DNA of 64,000 bases. It comes from Polaromonas sp. (lineage in GTDB: Bacteria > Pseudomonadota > Gammaproteobacteria > Burkholderiales > Burkholderiaceae_C). The stretch covers positions 1-64,000 of the forward strand of contig NZ_JAQSDN010000009.1 in assembly GCF_029945925.1 (NCBI RefSeq), read 5' to 3'. Position numbers and translations under genes: made by a program. Shown here piece by piece: positions 55,527 to 64,000 of the stretch (its first letter is position 1; each line of letters begins with the position of its first letter). The notes under the pieces are model-generated. The model did no database searches, was not told the origin of the DNA, and saw nothing but the letters and a program-made list of their open reading frames with translations.

Positions 55527-56161
55527 ACGCCTCCCCAAAATTTGCCGCTGCCCTGCAGACCCTGCCGCTGGTCGCCATCCTGCGCGGCCTGCGCCCTGCC
55601 GAGGCCGTCCCGGTGGGCCAGGCGCTGCTGTCAACCGGCTGGACGCTGATCGAAGTCCCGCTCAATTCACCGCAACCGCTGGACAGCATTGCGGCCCTGG
55701 CCGCCGCCTGTCCCCAGGCCCTGGTCGGCGCCGGCACGGTGCTGAGTGTGGAGGACGTGCGCGATGTACAGGCCGCGGGCGGCCAGCTGATTGTGTCGCC
55801 GAACTTCAACCCGGCCGTCGTGCGCGAAGCCGTGCGGCTGGGTCTGGTCTGCCTGCCCGGCGTGATGACGGCCAGCGAGGCCTTTGCCGCGCTTGAATGC
55901 GGCGCCACCGGCCTGAAAATTTTCCCGGCGGAGATGATCACACCCGCCGTGCTGAAAGCGCTGCGCGCGGTACTGCCGGCCGCAACCAAGGTGCTGCCGG
56001 TGGGCGGCATCATGCCGGACAACATGGCGGCTTATTTCGCAGCGGGCGCCAGCGGCTTCGGCATCGGGTCGGCGCTCTACAGGCCCGGCATGGCGGCCGC
56101 AGAAGTCGCCGCAAACGCTACAAAATTCATAGCTGCTTGCGCTGGTACCATAAGGACATGA
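55523..56161 (+). CDS. dgoA: 2-dehydro-3-deoxy-6-phosphogalactonate aldolase
   Basis: A 212-aa class I KDPG/KDPGal aldolase. 'LVAILRGLRPAEAV' carries the catalytic Glu region, 'GAGTV' and the Schiff-base Lys in 'ATGLKIFPAE' are present. It cleaves KDPGal to pyruvate and glyceraldehyde 3-phosphate. The last ~15 residues (ATKFIAACAGTIRT) are encoded by a truncated dispersed-repeat copy, so the native C-terminus has been replaced or extended. Start and stop overlap both neighbours. Confidence 0.93.
   Translation: MNASPKFAAALQTLPLVAILRGLRPAEAVPVGQALLSTGWTLIEVPLNSPQPLDSIAALAAACPQALVGAGTVLSVEDVRDVQAAGGQLIVSPNFNPAVVREAVRLGLVCLPGVMTASEAFAALECGATGLKIFPAEMITPAVLKALRAVLPAATKVLPVGGIMPDNMAAYFAAGASGFGIGSALYRPGMAAAEVAANATKFIAACAGTIRT
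56117..56157 (+). repeat. Dispersed repeat copy R9, forming the 3' end of dgoA
   Basis: 'cgctacaaaattcatagctgcttgcgc' matches R5 closely. The copy is cut short at the start of the following SDR gene, lacking the 'gggct-gaggcc' half. It is in frame and supplies the C-terminal residues of DgoA. Confidence 0.8.
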
Positions 56162-56952
56162 GCACTATTTCATCCTCCAACTCATCATCCATCTCCTTTG
56201 GTCTCGCGGGCCGCGTCTGCATGGTCACGGGCGGCGCCCAGGGCATCGGCGAGGCGTGTTTAAGGCGCTTTGCGCGCGAAGGCGCCCAGGTCGTCATTGC
56301 CGACATTGACGACAGCCGCGGCGCGGCACTGGCCGCCGAGCTGGGCGGCCTGTACCTGCATTGCGACGTCGGCGACAAGGCCCAGGTCGATGCGCTGGTG
56401 GCGCAAACCATGGCCGCCCACGGCCGCATCGATGTGCTGGTCAACAACGCCGGCATTTTCCGGGCCGCCGATTTTCTGGAGGTCACCGAGGCCGACTTCG
56501 ACGCCGTGCTGCGCATCAACCTCAAGGGCTCGTTTCTGGTGGGCCAGGCCGTGGCGCGCGTGATGGCCGGCGCGGGCAGGGGCAGCATCATCAACATGAG
56601 TTCGGTCAACGCCGTGCTGACCATTCCGACCATTGCCAGCTACAACGTCAGCAAGGGCGGCATCAACCAGCTCACCCGCGTGATGGCGCTGGCGCTGGCC
56701 GACAAGGGCATTCGCGTGAACGCGGTCGCGCCCGGCACCATCGCCACCGAGCTGGCCGCCAAAGCGGTGCTGACCAGCGACGAAGCCAAAGCCAGAATCA
56801 TGAGCCGCACGCCCATGAAACGCCTGGGTGAACCCTCCGAGATCGCCGACACCGTGGCCTACCTGGCCAGCGACGCGGCGAGTTACATCACCGGCGAGAT
56901 CGTGGTGGTCGACGGTGGGCGCATGACGCTGAATTACACCGTGGCGGTCTAG
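56158..56952 (+). CDS. SDR-family oxidoreductase
   Basis: A 264-aa classical short-chain dehydrogenase: cofactor motif 'VCMVTGGAQGIGEACLRRF', 'NNAG', active-site Ser in 'IINMSSVNAV', and 'YNVSKGG' (YxxxK). An acidic 'DIDDS' after strand 2 favours NAD. A Ser-rich N-terminal tail (MSTISSSNSSSISF) precedes the fold. It is last of the sugar-acid operon, probably oxidising a sugar or sugar-acid intermediate; its start overlaps the dgoA stop. Confidence 0.9.
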   Translation: MSTISSSNSSSISFGLAGRVCMVTGGAQGIGEACLRRFAREGAQVVIADIDDSRGAALAAELGGLYLHCDVGDKAQVDALVAQTMAAHGRIDVLVNNAGIFRAADFLEVTEADFDAVLRINLKGSFLVGQAVARVMAGAGRGSIINMSSVNAVLTIPTIASYNVSKGGINQLTRVMALALADKGIRVNAVAPGTIATELAAKAVLTSDEAKARIMSRTPMKRLGEPSEIADTVAYLASDAASYITGEIVVVDGGRMTLNYTVAV

Positions 56953-57140
56953 ACGCACCACCGGTCGCCCAACCCGAACGGAGGTTGAGGCATGTCCATG
57001 ACCCGCTGACGCCCGCCACAGGCCGGCTGAAGGTGGCAAATTTCGGTTTCCGGTTGACATGGATCATGGACGCGCGCGGGCGAGCTGCCAAAAAATGACC
57101 AGAGTCCATAGACTGGCTGTTCAAACTTCTGGAGTTCGCC

Positions 57141-57605
57141 ATGACACCTCTTCGCCTGGTTTCGATCATCGCCGTCACCGCTACCTTGGGCCTGGCCGGT
57201 TGCGCCCAGACACGTTACGGTCACATGGCCCATCATGGCGGCGCAGCACCGGCATCCGGACAAGCCATGCCCATGGCCGGTCCCGGCGGCCCTATGGCGC
57301 GCATGGACGACCACATGACCGCCATGCGTTCCATGCACGACAGGATGTCACGCGCCAAAACGCCGGAGGAGCGCAATGCCCTGATGGCTGAACACCAAAA
57401 ACTCATGCAGGACGGCATGGGCATGATGGGCGGCATGGGACCCGGTGCCATGGGCGGCATGGGTGGCATGATGGGACCCGGTCCGGGCCCCATGGCTGGC
57501 GACCCGGCGGCACGCCAGCAATGGATGGAAAAACGCATGGAGATGATGCAGTCCATGATGCAGATGATGATGGACCGCCTGCCCCCGGCACCTGCCAAAC
57601 CCTGA
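57141..57605 (+). CDS. Met-rich lipoprotein, paralogue of the one at 30 kb
   Basis: A 154-aa lipoprotein (lipobox LAGC near residue 21). The mature chain is Met/Gly/Pro-rich, with '[40 protein letters not shown]' and '[28 protein letters not shown]'. These blocks align with the protein at 30028; a Gly/Met insertion ([15 protein letters not shown]) is unique here. Start ATG 57141 has ctggag upstream. It probably binds Cu(I)/Ag(I) in the envelope and heads a second copper locus. Confidence 0.8.
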   Translation: MTPLRLVSIIAVTATLGLAGCAQTRYGHMAHHGGAAPASGQAMPMAGPGGPMARMDDHMTAMRSMHDRMSRAKTPEERNALMAEHQKLMQDGMGMMGGMGPGAMGGMGGMMGPGPGPMAGDPAARQQWMEKRMEMMQSMMQMMMDRLPPAPAKP

Positions 57606-57613
57606 AAGACACC

Positions 57614-58063
57614 ATGACCTCCAACACCACGTCCTCCGCCGGCGCAGCCTACGGCTTTTACTGCAAGCCGGACGACAACAGCTTTGCCCATGTGGTGAGC
57701 CGTGTCACCGACGCCCTCAAGGCCGAAGGCTTTGGCGTGCTGACCGATATCGACGTGCAGGCGACCATGAAAACCAAGCTGGGGGTCGATGTGCGGCCCT
57801 ACCGCATCCTGGGCGCCTGCAATCCACCGCTGGCGCATCGTGCCCTGACCGCCCAGCCCGATATCGGACTGCTGCTTCCCTGCAACGTCATCGTGCGTGA
57901 AGATGACGACGGCAGCTTCACGGTGGGTTTCATGGACCCGGTGGCGGTGATGCAGATGACCGACGACCCCGAGGTGGCCAGTGTGGCCGACGAGGTTCGC
58001 AGCCGCCTCGAGCGGGTTCGCTCGGCGCTGACGGTGGCGCCCGGCGGCGCCGTGACAACCTGA
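57614..58063 (+). CDS. DUF302 family protein
   Basis: A 149-aa protein with the DUF302 core: '[34 protein letters not shown]' and '[32 protein letters not shown]'. No signal peptide is seen. The conserved Cys in 'GACNPP' and 'LPCNV' could coordinate metal; DUF302 proteins recur beside copper and other stress genes but have no firm role. It lies 8 nt after the Met-rich lipoprotein gene. Confidence 0.88.
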   Translation: MTSNTTSSAGAAYGFYCKPDDNSFAHVVSRVTDALKAEGFGVLTDIDVQATMKTKLGVDVRPYRILGACNPPLAHRALTAQPDIGLLLPCNVIVREDDDGSFTVGFMDPVAVMQMTDDPEVASVADEVRSRLERVRSALTVAPGGAVTT

Positions 58064-58075
58064 GAAGGTCAGCGT

Positions 58076-58330
58076 ATGCCCGGCCTGTTTTATGACGGTG
58101 GCTACATGATGGGTATGCACGGGCTGGGGTGGCTCGTACTGCTGCTTCTGTTGGTCCTTCTCGCCGGGGTTTTTCTTTTCGGCCGGGGCCGCTACGCGGA
58201 CCGCGAAGATGACCGGCGTGAAACGCCGCATGAGATGTTGCGCAGGCGGCTGGCCAGTGGCGAAATCACCGTGGCGGAGTATGAAGAGCGCAAGGCCCTG
58301 CTCGACCGCGACGGCGGCCGGTCCGCCTGA
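58076..58330 (+). CDS. SHOCT-domain small membrane protein
   Basis: An 84-aa protein: Gly/Met-rich start, one membrane helix (GWLVLLLLLVLLAGVFLFG), then a SHOCT domain ('ETPHEMLRRRLASGEITVAEYEERKALLD'). Such proteins often lie beside copper ATPases. It follows DUF302 by 12 nt and shares its operon. Confidence 0.9.
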   Translation: MPGLFYDGGYMMGMHGLGWLVLLLLLVLLAGVFLFGRGRYADREDDRRETPHEMLRRRLASGEITVAEYEERKALLDRDGGRSA

Positions 58331-58384
58331 GGCACCATCCGCGGCGCCGCCCCTTCTGCGGGCAGGGTCAAGGTCCCCGGCGGC

Positions 58385-58415
58385 TTGACCTTTCCATCAT
58401 GGGGAGGTTTATCCT
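58385..58415 (+). promoter_or_regulatory. CueR-type copper-responsive promoter
   Basis: ttgacc (58385-58390) and tatcct (58410-58415) are separated by exactly 19 bp, with the dyad accttTCCAT-c-ATGGGgaggt between them (8 of 10 arm positions paired). This is the layout of MerR-family copper promoters such as that of copA. No cueR gene lies in the window. Confidence 0.82.
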
Positions 58416-58471
58416 TTTCATGAAGCTGTTCAGATCTTCTGTTCAGGTCTTCAAAAAAAAGGATGCTTTCC

Positions 58472-60886
58472 ATGAAACACACTCCTTACCCTCAACCTCA
58501 CCCCGATGGCGTGGCTGCCGGCCCCGCGCATGGCGCCGGACATGACCACAGTCATACCCACTCTGACGACCCAGCCGGTCTCAAGGACCCCGTCTGCGGC
58601 ATGACCGTCACCACCGCGTCAGGGCACCAGCTTGCGCACGAAGGCAGGTCCTGGTATTTCTGCAGCGCCGGTTGCCTAGCAAAATTCGCCGCCAATCCCT
58701 CGGCCTACCTCGACAAGCCGACGGCAGCTCCCGCCCCGGAAGCAAAAACCGCAGTTGCCGATGGCCAGGCCGGGTCCACCATCTACACCTGCCCCATGCA
58801 CCCGGAGATCCGGCAGGACCATCCCGGCAACTGCCCAATCTGCGGCATGACGCTGGAGCCGGTCATGCCCAGCCTCGACGAGGACGAGAACCCGGAACTC
58901 AAGTCCTTTACCCGCCGCTTCTGGTGGACGCTGCCGCTGACGGTGGTGGTCACCGTGCTGGCGATGTTCGGCCACCAGCTCGGCTGGTTCGACATGGCCA
59001 CCCAGAGCTGGATCGAGCTGGTGCTGACCCTGCCCGTGGTCCTGTGGGCGGGCTGGCCGTTTTTCGTGCGGGGTGCGCAGTCGGTCTTCCACCGCAGCCC
59101 CAACATGTGGACCCTGATCGGCCTGGGGACGGGCGCCGCTTTTGTTTACAGCGTGGTGGCAACCGTGGCGCCCGGCGTGTTCCCCGACTCGTTCATTTCC
59201 ATGGGACGCGTGGCCGTCTATTTTGAAGCGGCGGCAGTCATCATTTCACTGACACTGCTCGGCCAGATGCTGGAGCTGAAGGCGCGCTCGCAGACCTCGG
59301 CCGCGATCAAGTCCCTGCTTGGGCTGGCGCCCAGGACCGCGCGGCGCATCCAGGCCGACGGCACGGAAGAAGACGTGCCGCTGACCCATGTGCATGTGGG
59401 CGACAGCCTGCGGGTGCGCCCCGGCGAGAAAGTGCCGGTCGATGGCGTCGTCACCGAAGGCAGCAGCGCGGTCGATGAATCAATGCTGACCGGCGAACCT
59501 CTGCCCGTCAGCAAACGGGCGGGCGACAAACTCATAGGCGCCACACTCAACACCAGCGGCGCCCTGGTCATGCGCTCCGAACGTGTAGGCGCGCAGACCA
59601 TGTTGTCGCAGATCGTGCAGATGGTGGCGCAAGCCCAGCGCTCGAAGGCGCCCATGCAGCGCATGGCCGACCAGGTGGCGGGCTGGTTTGTCATGGCCGT
59701 GGTGGCCGTGGCCGTGCTGACCTTTTTCGGCTGGGGATTTTTCGGCCCGCAGCCGAGCTGGGTCTATGGCCTGATCAACGCGGTGGCCGTGCTGATCATC
59801 GCCTGCCCCTGCGCGCTGGGCCTGGCCACGCCGATGTCCATCATGGTGGCCACCGGCAAGGCGGCCGGCCAGGGCATTCTTTTCCGCGATGCGGCAGCGA
59901 TCGAACACTTGCGCACCGTCGATGTGCTGATCGTCGACAAGACCGGGACGCTGACGGCGGGCAAGCCGGCCTTTGACCGGGCAGTCCCGGCCGCCGGTTT
60001 CAGCGCCGACGAGGTATTGCGGCTGGCCGCCAGCCTGGACCAGGGCAGTGAACACCCGCTGGCAGACGCCATCGTGAATGCGGCGCGCGAGCGCGGCCTG
60101 GCGCTGGACAAACCCGAAAGTTTCGAGTCGGCCAGCGGCATCGGTGTCAGCGGGCGTGTGGCCGGCCGGACACTCGCGCTCGGCAACACGGCGCTGATGA
60201 CGCAGGCCGGTGTGGCGGTGGACACATTGCTGACGCAAGCAGAAGCGCTGCGTGCCGAGGGCGCCAGCGTGATGCACCTCGCCGTGGACGGCCAGCTCGC
60301 CGGCCTGCTGGCCGTGGCCGATCCGGTCAAGGCCAGCACGTCCGAGGCGCTGGCGACGCTGAAGGCCGCAGGCCTGCGCGTGATCATGGCCACCGGCGAT
60401 GGCCTGACCACCGCCAAGGCCGTTGCTGCACGCCTGGGCATCAACGAGGTCCATGGCGGCGTCCAGCCCGCTGACAAGCTGATTCTGGTCAAGCGCCTGC
60501 AGGAAGAAGGCCACATCGTGGCCATGGCAGGCGACGGCATCAATGACGCACCGGCCCTGGCCCAGGCCAATGTGGGCATCGCGATGGGCACGGGTACCGA
60601 CGTGGCCATGAACAGCGCCCAGGTGACGTTGGTCAAGGGCGACCTGCGCGGCATCGCACAGGCCCGGGCGATCTCGGAGGCCACCATCGCCAACATGAAG
60701 CAGAACCTCGGCTTTGCCTTTGTTTACAACGCCCTGGGCGTGCCGCTGGCCGCGGGCCTGCTCTACCCCTTCACCGGCTGGTTGCTGTCGCCGATGATTG
60801 CGGCCCTGGCGATGAGCCTGAGCTCGGTGTCCGTGATCAGCAACGCGCTGAGGCTGCGCAAGGCACGTCTATCCACCGCTGCGTGA
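58472..60886 (+). CDS. copA: Copper-exporting P1B-type ATPase with YHS domain
   Basis: An 804-aa heavy-metal ATPase. The N-terminus is His-rich ([12 protein letters not shown]), then a YHS domain ('[30 protein letters not shown]'), then a heavy-metal-binding module ('[26 protein letters not shown]') in place of HMA domains. Core motifs: TGEP, CPC ([11 protein letters not shown]), DKTGTLT, SEHPLA and GDGINDAP. This is the Cu+/Ag+ (P1B-1) pattern. ATG 58472 has aagga 8 nt upstream; the track's Met three codons earlier would sit on that site. A CueR-type promoter controls it. Confidence 0.93.
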   Translation: MKHTPYPQPHPDGVAAGPAHGAGHDHSHTHSDDPAGLKDPVCGMTVTTASGHQLAHEGRSWYFCSAGCLAKFAANPSAYLDKPTAAPAPEAKTAVADGQAGSTIYTCPMHPEIRQDHPGNCPICGMTLEPVMPSLDEDENPELKSFTRRFWWTLPLTVVVTVLAMFGHQLGWFDMATQSWIELVLTLPVVLWAGWPFFVRGAQSVFHRSPNMWTLIGLGTGAAFVYSVVATVAPGVFPDSFISMGRVAVYFEAAAVIISLTLLGQMLELKARSQTSAAIKSLLGLAPRTARRIQADGTEEDVPLTHVHVGDSLRVRPGEKVPVDGVVTEGSSAVDESMLTGEPLPVSKRAGDKLIGATLNTSGALVMRSERVGAQTMLSQIVQMVAQAQRSKAPMQRMADQVAGWFVMAVVAVAVLTFFGWGFFGPQPSWVYGLINAVAVLIIACPCALGLATPMSIMVATGKAAGQGILFRDAAAIEHLRTVDVLIVDKTGTLTAGKPAFDRAVPAAGFSADEVLRLAASLDQGSEHPLADAIVNAARERGLALDKPESFESASGIGVSGRVAGRTLALGNTALMTQAGVAVDTLLTQAEALRAEGASVMHLAVDGQLAGLLAVADPVKASTSEALATLKAAGLRVIMATGDGLTTAKAVAARLGINEVHGGVQPADKLILVKRLQEEGHIVAMAGDGINDAPALAQANVGIAMGTGTDVAMNSAQVTLVKGDLRGIAQARAISEATIANMKQNLGFAFVYNALGVPLAAGLLYPFTGWLLSPMIAALAMSLSSVSVISNALRLRKARLSTAA

Positions 60887-60955
60887 TCGGTCTGCCCGCG
60901 ACACCCGCAGCCTGTCCGGCAGGGCCGGGCGCCCGCGCGCCCTTACACTGCCGCC

Positions 60956-62218
60956 ATGCCATCCCTGCCTGACTTCTCCACCCTGCTGGGCCTGAGCGTG
61001 GCGTTGGGCATCGGCCTGCTGGTCGGCGCTGAACGAGAACGCCGCAAAGGCCGCGGGCCGACGCGCGGCGCGGCCGGCATACGCACTTTTGCGGTGGCCT
61101 CGGTGCTGGGCGCCGTCGGGGTGTTGCTGGGCGGCGGCCTGCTGCTGGCGACGGTCGCCCTGGTCACAGGCGCACTGGCCGTCGTGGCCTACCAGCGCAC
61201 CCGGGAACAGGACCCGGGCATGACCACCGAGATCGCCCTGCTGCTGACCTGCCTGCTCGGCGGGCTGGCGATGCGCAACGCGGCCCTGGCCGCCGGCGTA
61301 GGCGCGGCGTTGACGGCGCTGCTGGCGGCACGCAACCGCCTTCACCATTTCGTGCGCAGCGTGCTGACCGAACGAGAGCTGCACGACGCCCTGCTGTTTT
61401 CAGCAGCGGCCCTGATCGCCCTGCCGCTGGCCCCGGACCGCTTCCTGGGCCCCTTCGGCGCCATCAACCCCCATGCCATCACCCAACTGGTCGTGCTGGT
61501 GATGGCTGTCAGCGCGCTCGGCTACGTGGCGACGCGCGCACTGGGTCCGCGTTACGGCCTGCCGCTGGCCGGGTTTGCGGCGGGTTTCATCTCGAGCACG
61601 GCCACCATTCATGCCATGGGCACACGCGCGGCCGGATCGGGCATCCAGGCGGACGGGGCCATCGCCGGTGCGGTGCTCTCCAGCCTGGCCACCATGGTGC
61701 AGCTGGCGGTCGTGGTGGCTGCGGTGCAACCGGCACTGCTCGACACGCTGAGGTGGCCGCTGGTTCTCGGCGGAGTGGCGGCATGCGCCTACAGCCTGCT
61801 GTTCTTCCTGCGCGGAGTACCTGCGGCCCATCCCGCAACCGGCCGCCCGGAACACCAGGACCTGGGCCGGGCCTTCGACCTCAAGACCGCGCTGGCGTTT
61901 GCCGCCATCGTCGGGGTGGTGCTGGTGGTGTCGGCAGCGCTCAGCGCCTGGCTGGGCGCGCGTGGCACCCTGCTGGCGGCCGCAGCCACCGGGCTGGTCG
62001 ATGCCCATGCCACCGCCGCCTCGGTCGCCTCGCTGGTGGCGGCAGGCAAGCTGCCGCCGGACGCTGCCCTGTGGCCCATCCTCGCCGGACTGAGCACCAA
62101 TTCGCTGATGAAGGCCGTGGTGGCCTTCCACGCCGGGGGTGCCGCCTACGCGGCGCGCATCGTGCCGGGGCTGGTGCTGATGATCGCGGCGGTCTGGCTG
62201 GGTGTGTGGCTCGGGTGA
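60956..62218 (+). CDS. MgtC/SapB-DUF4010 membrane protein
   Basis: A 420-aa polytopic protein. The N-terminal part has MgtC/SapB features ('LLGLSVALGIGLLVGAERERRKGRG... GIRTFAVASVLGAVGVLLGG'), and the C-terminal half matches DUF4010 ('GLPLAGFAAGFISSTATIHAMG', 'GLVDAHATAASVASLVAAG'). The family is thought to be membrane transport-related; the substrate is unknown. The Tag start lies 12 nt after its stop. Confidence 0.88.
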   Translation: MPSLPDFSTLLGLSVALGIGLLVGAERERRKGRGPTRGAAGIRTFAVASVLGAVGVLLGGGLLLATVALVTGALAVVAYQRTREQDPGMTTEIALLLTCLLGGLAMRNAALAAGVGAALTALLAARNRLHHFVRSVLTERELHDALLFSAAALIALPLAPDRFLGPFGAINPHAITQLVVLVMAVSALGYVATRALGPRYGLPLAGFAAGFISSTATIHAMGTRAAGSGIQADGAIAGAVLSSLATMVQLAVVVAAVQPALLDTLRWPLVLGGVAACAYSLLFFLRGVPAAHPATGRPEHQDLGRAFDLKTALAFAAIVGVVLVVSAALSAWLGARGTLLAAAATGLVDAHATAASVASLVAAGKLPPDAALWPILAGLSTNSLMKAVVAFHAGGAAYAARIVPGLVLMIAAVWLGVWLG

Positions 62219-62229
62219 AGGAATCGCGC

Positions 62230-62874
62230 ATGCCAGCTGATGTCACCGCCCCCGGGCTGTTTACCGACGAAACCTCCAGCACGCGCTGCGCCTGGTGCCA
62301 GGCCACGCCGCTGTACCGCCACTACCACGACACCGAATGGGGTTTCCCGGTGGCCGACGAACGCCGGCTGTTCGAGAAGATCTGCCTGGAAGGTTTTCAG
62401 GCCGGCCTGAGCTGGCTGACCATCCTGAACAAGCGCGAGGCCTTTCGCAGCGCGTTCGTCAACTTCGATGCCGAACAGGTGGCGCGTTTTGATGCCGCCG
62501 ATGTCCAGCGCCTGCTAGCCGATGCAGGCATCGTGCGCCACGCCGGCAAGATCGCATCAAGCATCAACAACGCACGGCGTGTGCTGGAGCTGCGCCGCGA
62601 GTTCGGCTCGCTGGCCGCCTATGTCTGGCGCCTCGAACCGGACGCCGCGAACCGGCCGGAACAAGTCACGCTGGAAGCCGTGCGCGCCCTGCCCCATTCG
62701 CCCGCCTCGGCGGCGCTGTCCAAAGACCTGAAAAAACGCGGCTGGACCTTTGTCGGGCCGACCACGATGTACGCCTTCATGCAGGCCATGGGCCTGGTCA
62801 ACGACCACCTTGAAGGTTGCACCGGCCGCGAGCTGGCGCTGGCGGCACGCGCGGCCTTCACGCCACCGGTTTGA
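62230..62874 (+). CDS. tag: DNA-3-methyladenine glycosylase I
   Basis: A 214-aa base-excision repair enzyme. 'RCAWCQATPLYRHYHDTEWGFPVADERRLFEKICLEGFQAGLSWLTIL' holds the zinc-snap Cys and the substrate pocket; 'GWTFVGPTTMYAFMQAMGLVNDHLEGC' holds the C-terminal zinc ligands. It removes 3-methyladenine from DNA. ATG 62230 has aaggaa upstream; an in-frame GTG at 62215 overlapping the previous stop is possible. Confidence 0.95.
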   Translation: MPADVTAPGLFTDETSSTRCAWCQATPLYRHYHDTEWGFPVADERRLFEKICLEGFQAGLSWLTILNKREAFRSAFVNFDAEQVARFDAADVQRLLADAGIVRHAGKIASSINNARRVLELRREFGSLAAYVWRLEPDAANRPEQVTLEAVRALPHSPASAALSKDLKKRGWTFVGPTTMYAFMQAMGLVNDHLEGCTGRELALAARAAFTPPV

Positions 62875-62886
62875 AGGCCGCAGCCA

Positions 62887-62948
62887 TTTGCTACTGAATA
62901 CATAGCTGCTTGCGTCCGTGGTTATTGGGCTGGAGGCCTTTTTTGCTT
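62887..62948 (+). repeat. Dispersed 55-bp repeat, copy R10
   Basis: 'gctactgaatacatagctgcttgcg...attgggctggaggcctttttt' is a full copy, lying between the convergent tag and MATE genes. Its T-run could help terminate tag transcription. Confidence 0.8.
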
Positions 62949-64000
62949 CAAACCCCGGCGCGTGGCATTCTTTTCAGCAGCCCCGCCGTGCTGCGCGGCC
63001 AGCCGATGCCGCCAAACCAGGCGCCGCTGGCAATCGTCCAGGCATTGAGCACGCCGTAGATCACCAGCGCCACCGCCTGCGCCAGAAAAACCCCGGCCAG
63101 GCCGCCGCCCCAGCGCAGGGCCAGCCAGCCGCCAACGAGGGCCACCGCCAGCCGCGCCAGATTTCCAAGCACCGGCCAAAGCAGCCGCCCGGCCCCCTGC
63201 GACGCAAAATAAAGCGCTAGGCCAAGCCCGAAAAAACCATACACCGGCCCCACCACCCGCAGGTAGGCGCTACCGGCTTCGATCATGGCCGGGTCGCTGT
63301 TGAACAGTGAGAGCCAGGCCTTGGGAAACGCCGCGGCCCACAGGCCGATGGCTTCGGTCATCACAAAGGCCATACCCGCACCTATCCAGGTCGCGTGCAG
63401 CGCGCGCTCACGCTGGCCGGCGCCCATGCAGGTGCCCACCATCGCGACCAGCGGCGCACCGAAACCGAAGACCAGCGGCACCAGCAGATACTCCAGCCGC
63501 GAGGCCGTGCCGTAACCGGCAATCGCCGCGGTGCCGAAGCCGCCGACCAGCGCGGTGGTGATGCCGATGGCCAGGTTGGTGGCGACCGTGGACACCGTGC
63601 CGACCAGGCCGACACGCAGGATGTCCTTGAACAAAACCCAGCGAAAACGGACGTGTTCGAGCGACGGGCGCAACAGGCTTTTCGGCGACCACAGGTAGAC
63701 CGCCAGCACCAGGCTGCCCACCAGGTAATAGGCCAGCAGCGCAATGGCCCCGCCGGCGATGCCCAGCGCGGGCAGCGGCCCCCAGCCGAAAATCAGCAAG
63801 GGCGACAGCGGCAGCAGCACCAGCGCGCCCAGTACGGTGACGTTGGCCGGCACCGCCATGTTGCCGGTGCCGCGTATCACCGCCGACAGTGTGTTGAAAA
63901 TCCAGACCAGCACCGCGCCGGCAAACACCCAGTTGGAATACACCATGGCCGCCTCCAGCGCGCCGCCGGTGCCGCCCATGCGGGCATACAGCCAGCGCCC
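62948..64000 (-). CDS. MATE-family efflux transporter, truncated by window edge
   Basis: At least 350 aa of a multidrug/Na+ MATE transporter. The frame stays open to the right edge (GRWLYARMGGTGGALEAAMVYSN), so the N-terminal part lies outside. Visible are about eight helices, including 'TLSAVIRGTGNMAVPANVTVLGALV' and 'GTASRLEYLLVPLVFGFGAPLVAMVGTCMGAGQRERAL', which match the second-half MATE signature. The substrate is unknown. Confidence 0.9.
   Translation of the reverse strand, partial: GRWLYARMGGTGGALEAAMVYSNWVFAGAVLVWIFNTLSAVIRGTGNMAVPANVTVLGALVLLPLSPLLIFGWGPLPALGIAGGAIALLAYYLVGSLVLAVYLWSPKSLLRPSLEHVRFRWVLFKDILRVGLVGTVSTVATNLAIGITTALVGGFGTAAIAGYGTASRLEYLLVPLVFGFGAPLVAMVGTCMGAGQRERALHATWIGAGMAFVMTEAIGLWAAAFPKAWLSLFNSDPAMIEAGSAYLRVVGPVYGFFGLGLALYFASQGAGRLLWPVLGNLARLAVALVGGWLALRWGGGLAGVFLAQAVALVIYGVLNAWTIASGAWFGGIGWPRSTAGLLKRMPRAGV

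Noticed and set aside
57054-57082. ttgaca upstream of the Met-rich lipoprotein as a metal-regulated promoter
   Set aside because: No matching -10 element at 17-20 bp and no convincing dyad.

Overview
The window looks like chromosomal DNA of a betaproteobacterium of the order Burkholderiales, most likely family Comamonadaceae (Polaromonas, Rhodoferax or Variovorax-like). This rests on high GC content, Bug/TctC, TAXI and DctP solute-binding proteins, YaeQ and DUF1415 housekeeping genes, and a dispersed repeat of about 55 bp that I associate with this family. All assignments come from reading motifs and context; no database search was run.

Layout. 1-7.9 kb holds ordinary genes: a universal stress protein, DUF427, a glycine-zipper protein with a clear terminator, a cupin, a serine hydrolase, a core-MetE methionine synthase, an LLM flavin oxidoreductase, YaeQ and a potassium channel. 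8-13.1 kb holds an acyl-CoA ligase, a Bug binding protein, an MFS transporter and a DsbA/FrnE-like protein.

13.2-31.1 kb is a heavy-metal island. It contains an RND tripartite efflux operon (CzcI-like, OMF, adaptor, pump, small periplasmic protein), a divergent CadR/CDF pair, and a copper detoxification operon (secreted His/Cys protein, 104-aa secreted protein, OMF lipoprotein, Tat multicopper oxidase, Spy-like protein, cupredoxin, DUF411, CusF-like). A leftward block follows: beta-propeller, SRPBCC, DUF2933, unknown Tat-like protein, Met-rich lipoprotein and a His/Cys secreted protein.

31.3-37.6 kb is a tightly overlapping ion-homeostasis operon (P2-type ATPase, CaCA exchanger, CPA2 antiporter with RCK domain, tandem Usp) preceded by a perfect FNR/Anr box. 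37.8-46 kb holds a TAXI binding protein, a GntP permease, DUF1415, EttA, RhlE and a small NAD(P)-binding protein.

45.7-57 kb is a divergent sugar-acid catabolic locus. The left arm has a cupin, gluconokinase, an enolase-superfamily dehydratase, a TRAP transporter and a GntR regulator. The right arm has an IlvD/Edd dehydratase, a DenD-like dehydrogenase, DgoK, DgoA and an SDR. A FadR-type operator lies between the arms. 57-61 kb is a second copper locus: Met-rich lipoprotein, DUF302, SHOCT, and a P1B copper ATPase behind a textbook CueR-type promoter. 61-64 kb holds a MgtC/DUF4010 membrane protein, Tag glycosylase and a MATE transporter truncated by the window edge.

The most unusual signal is the dispersed repeat. 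Ten copies are visible. Four lie inside coding sequence in frame, two of them supplying signal-peptide or membrane-segment residues and one the C-terminus of DgoA.
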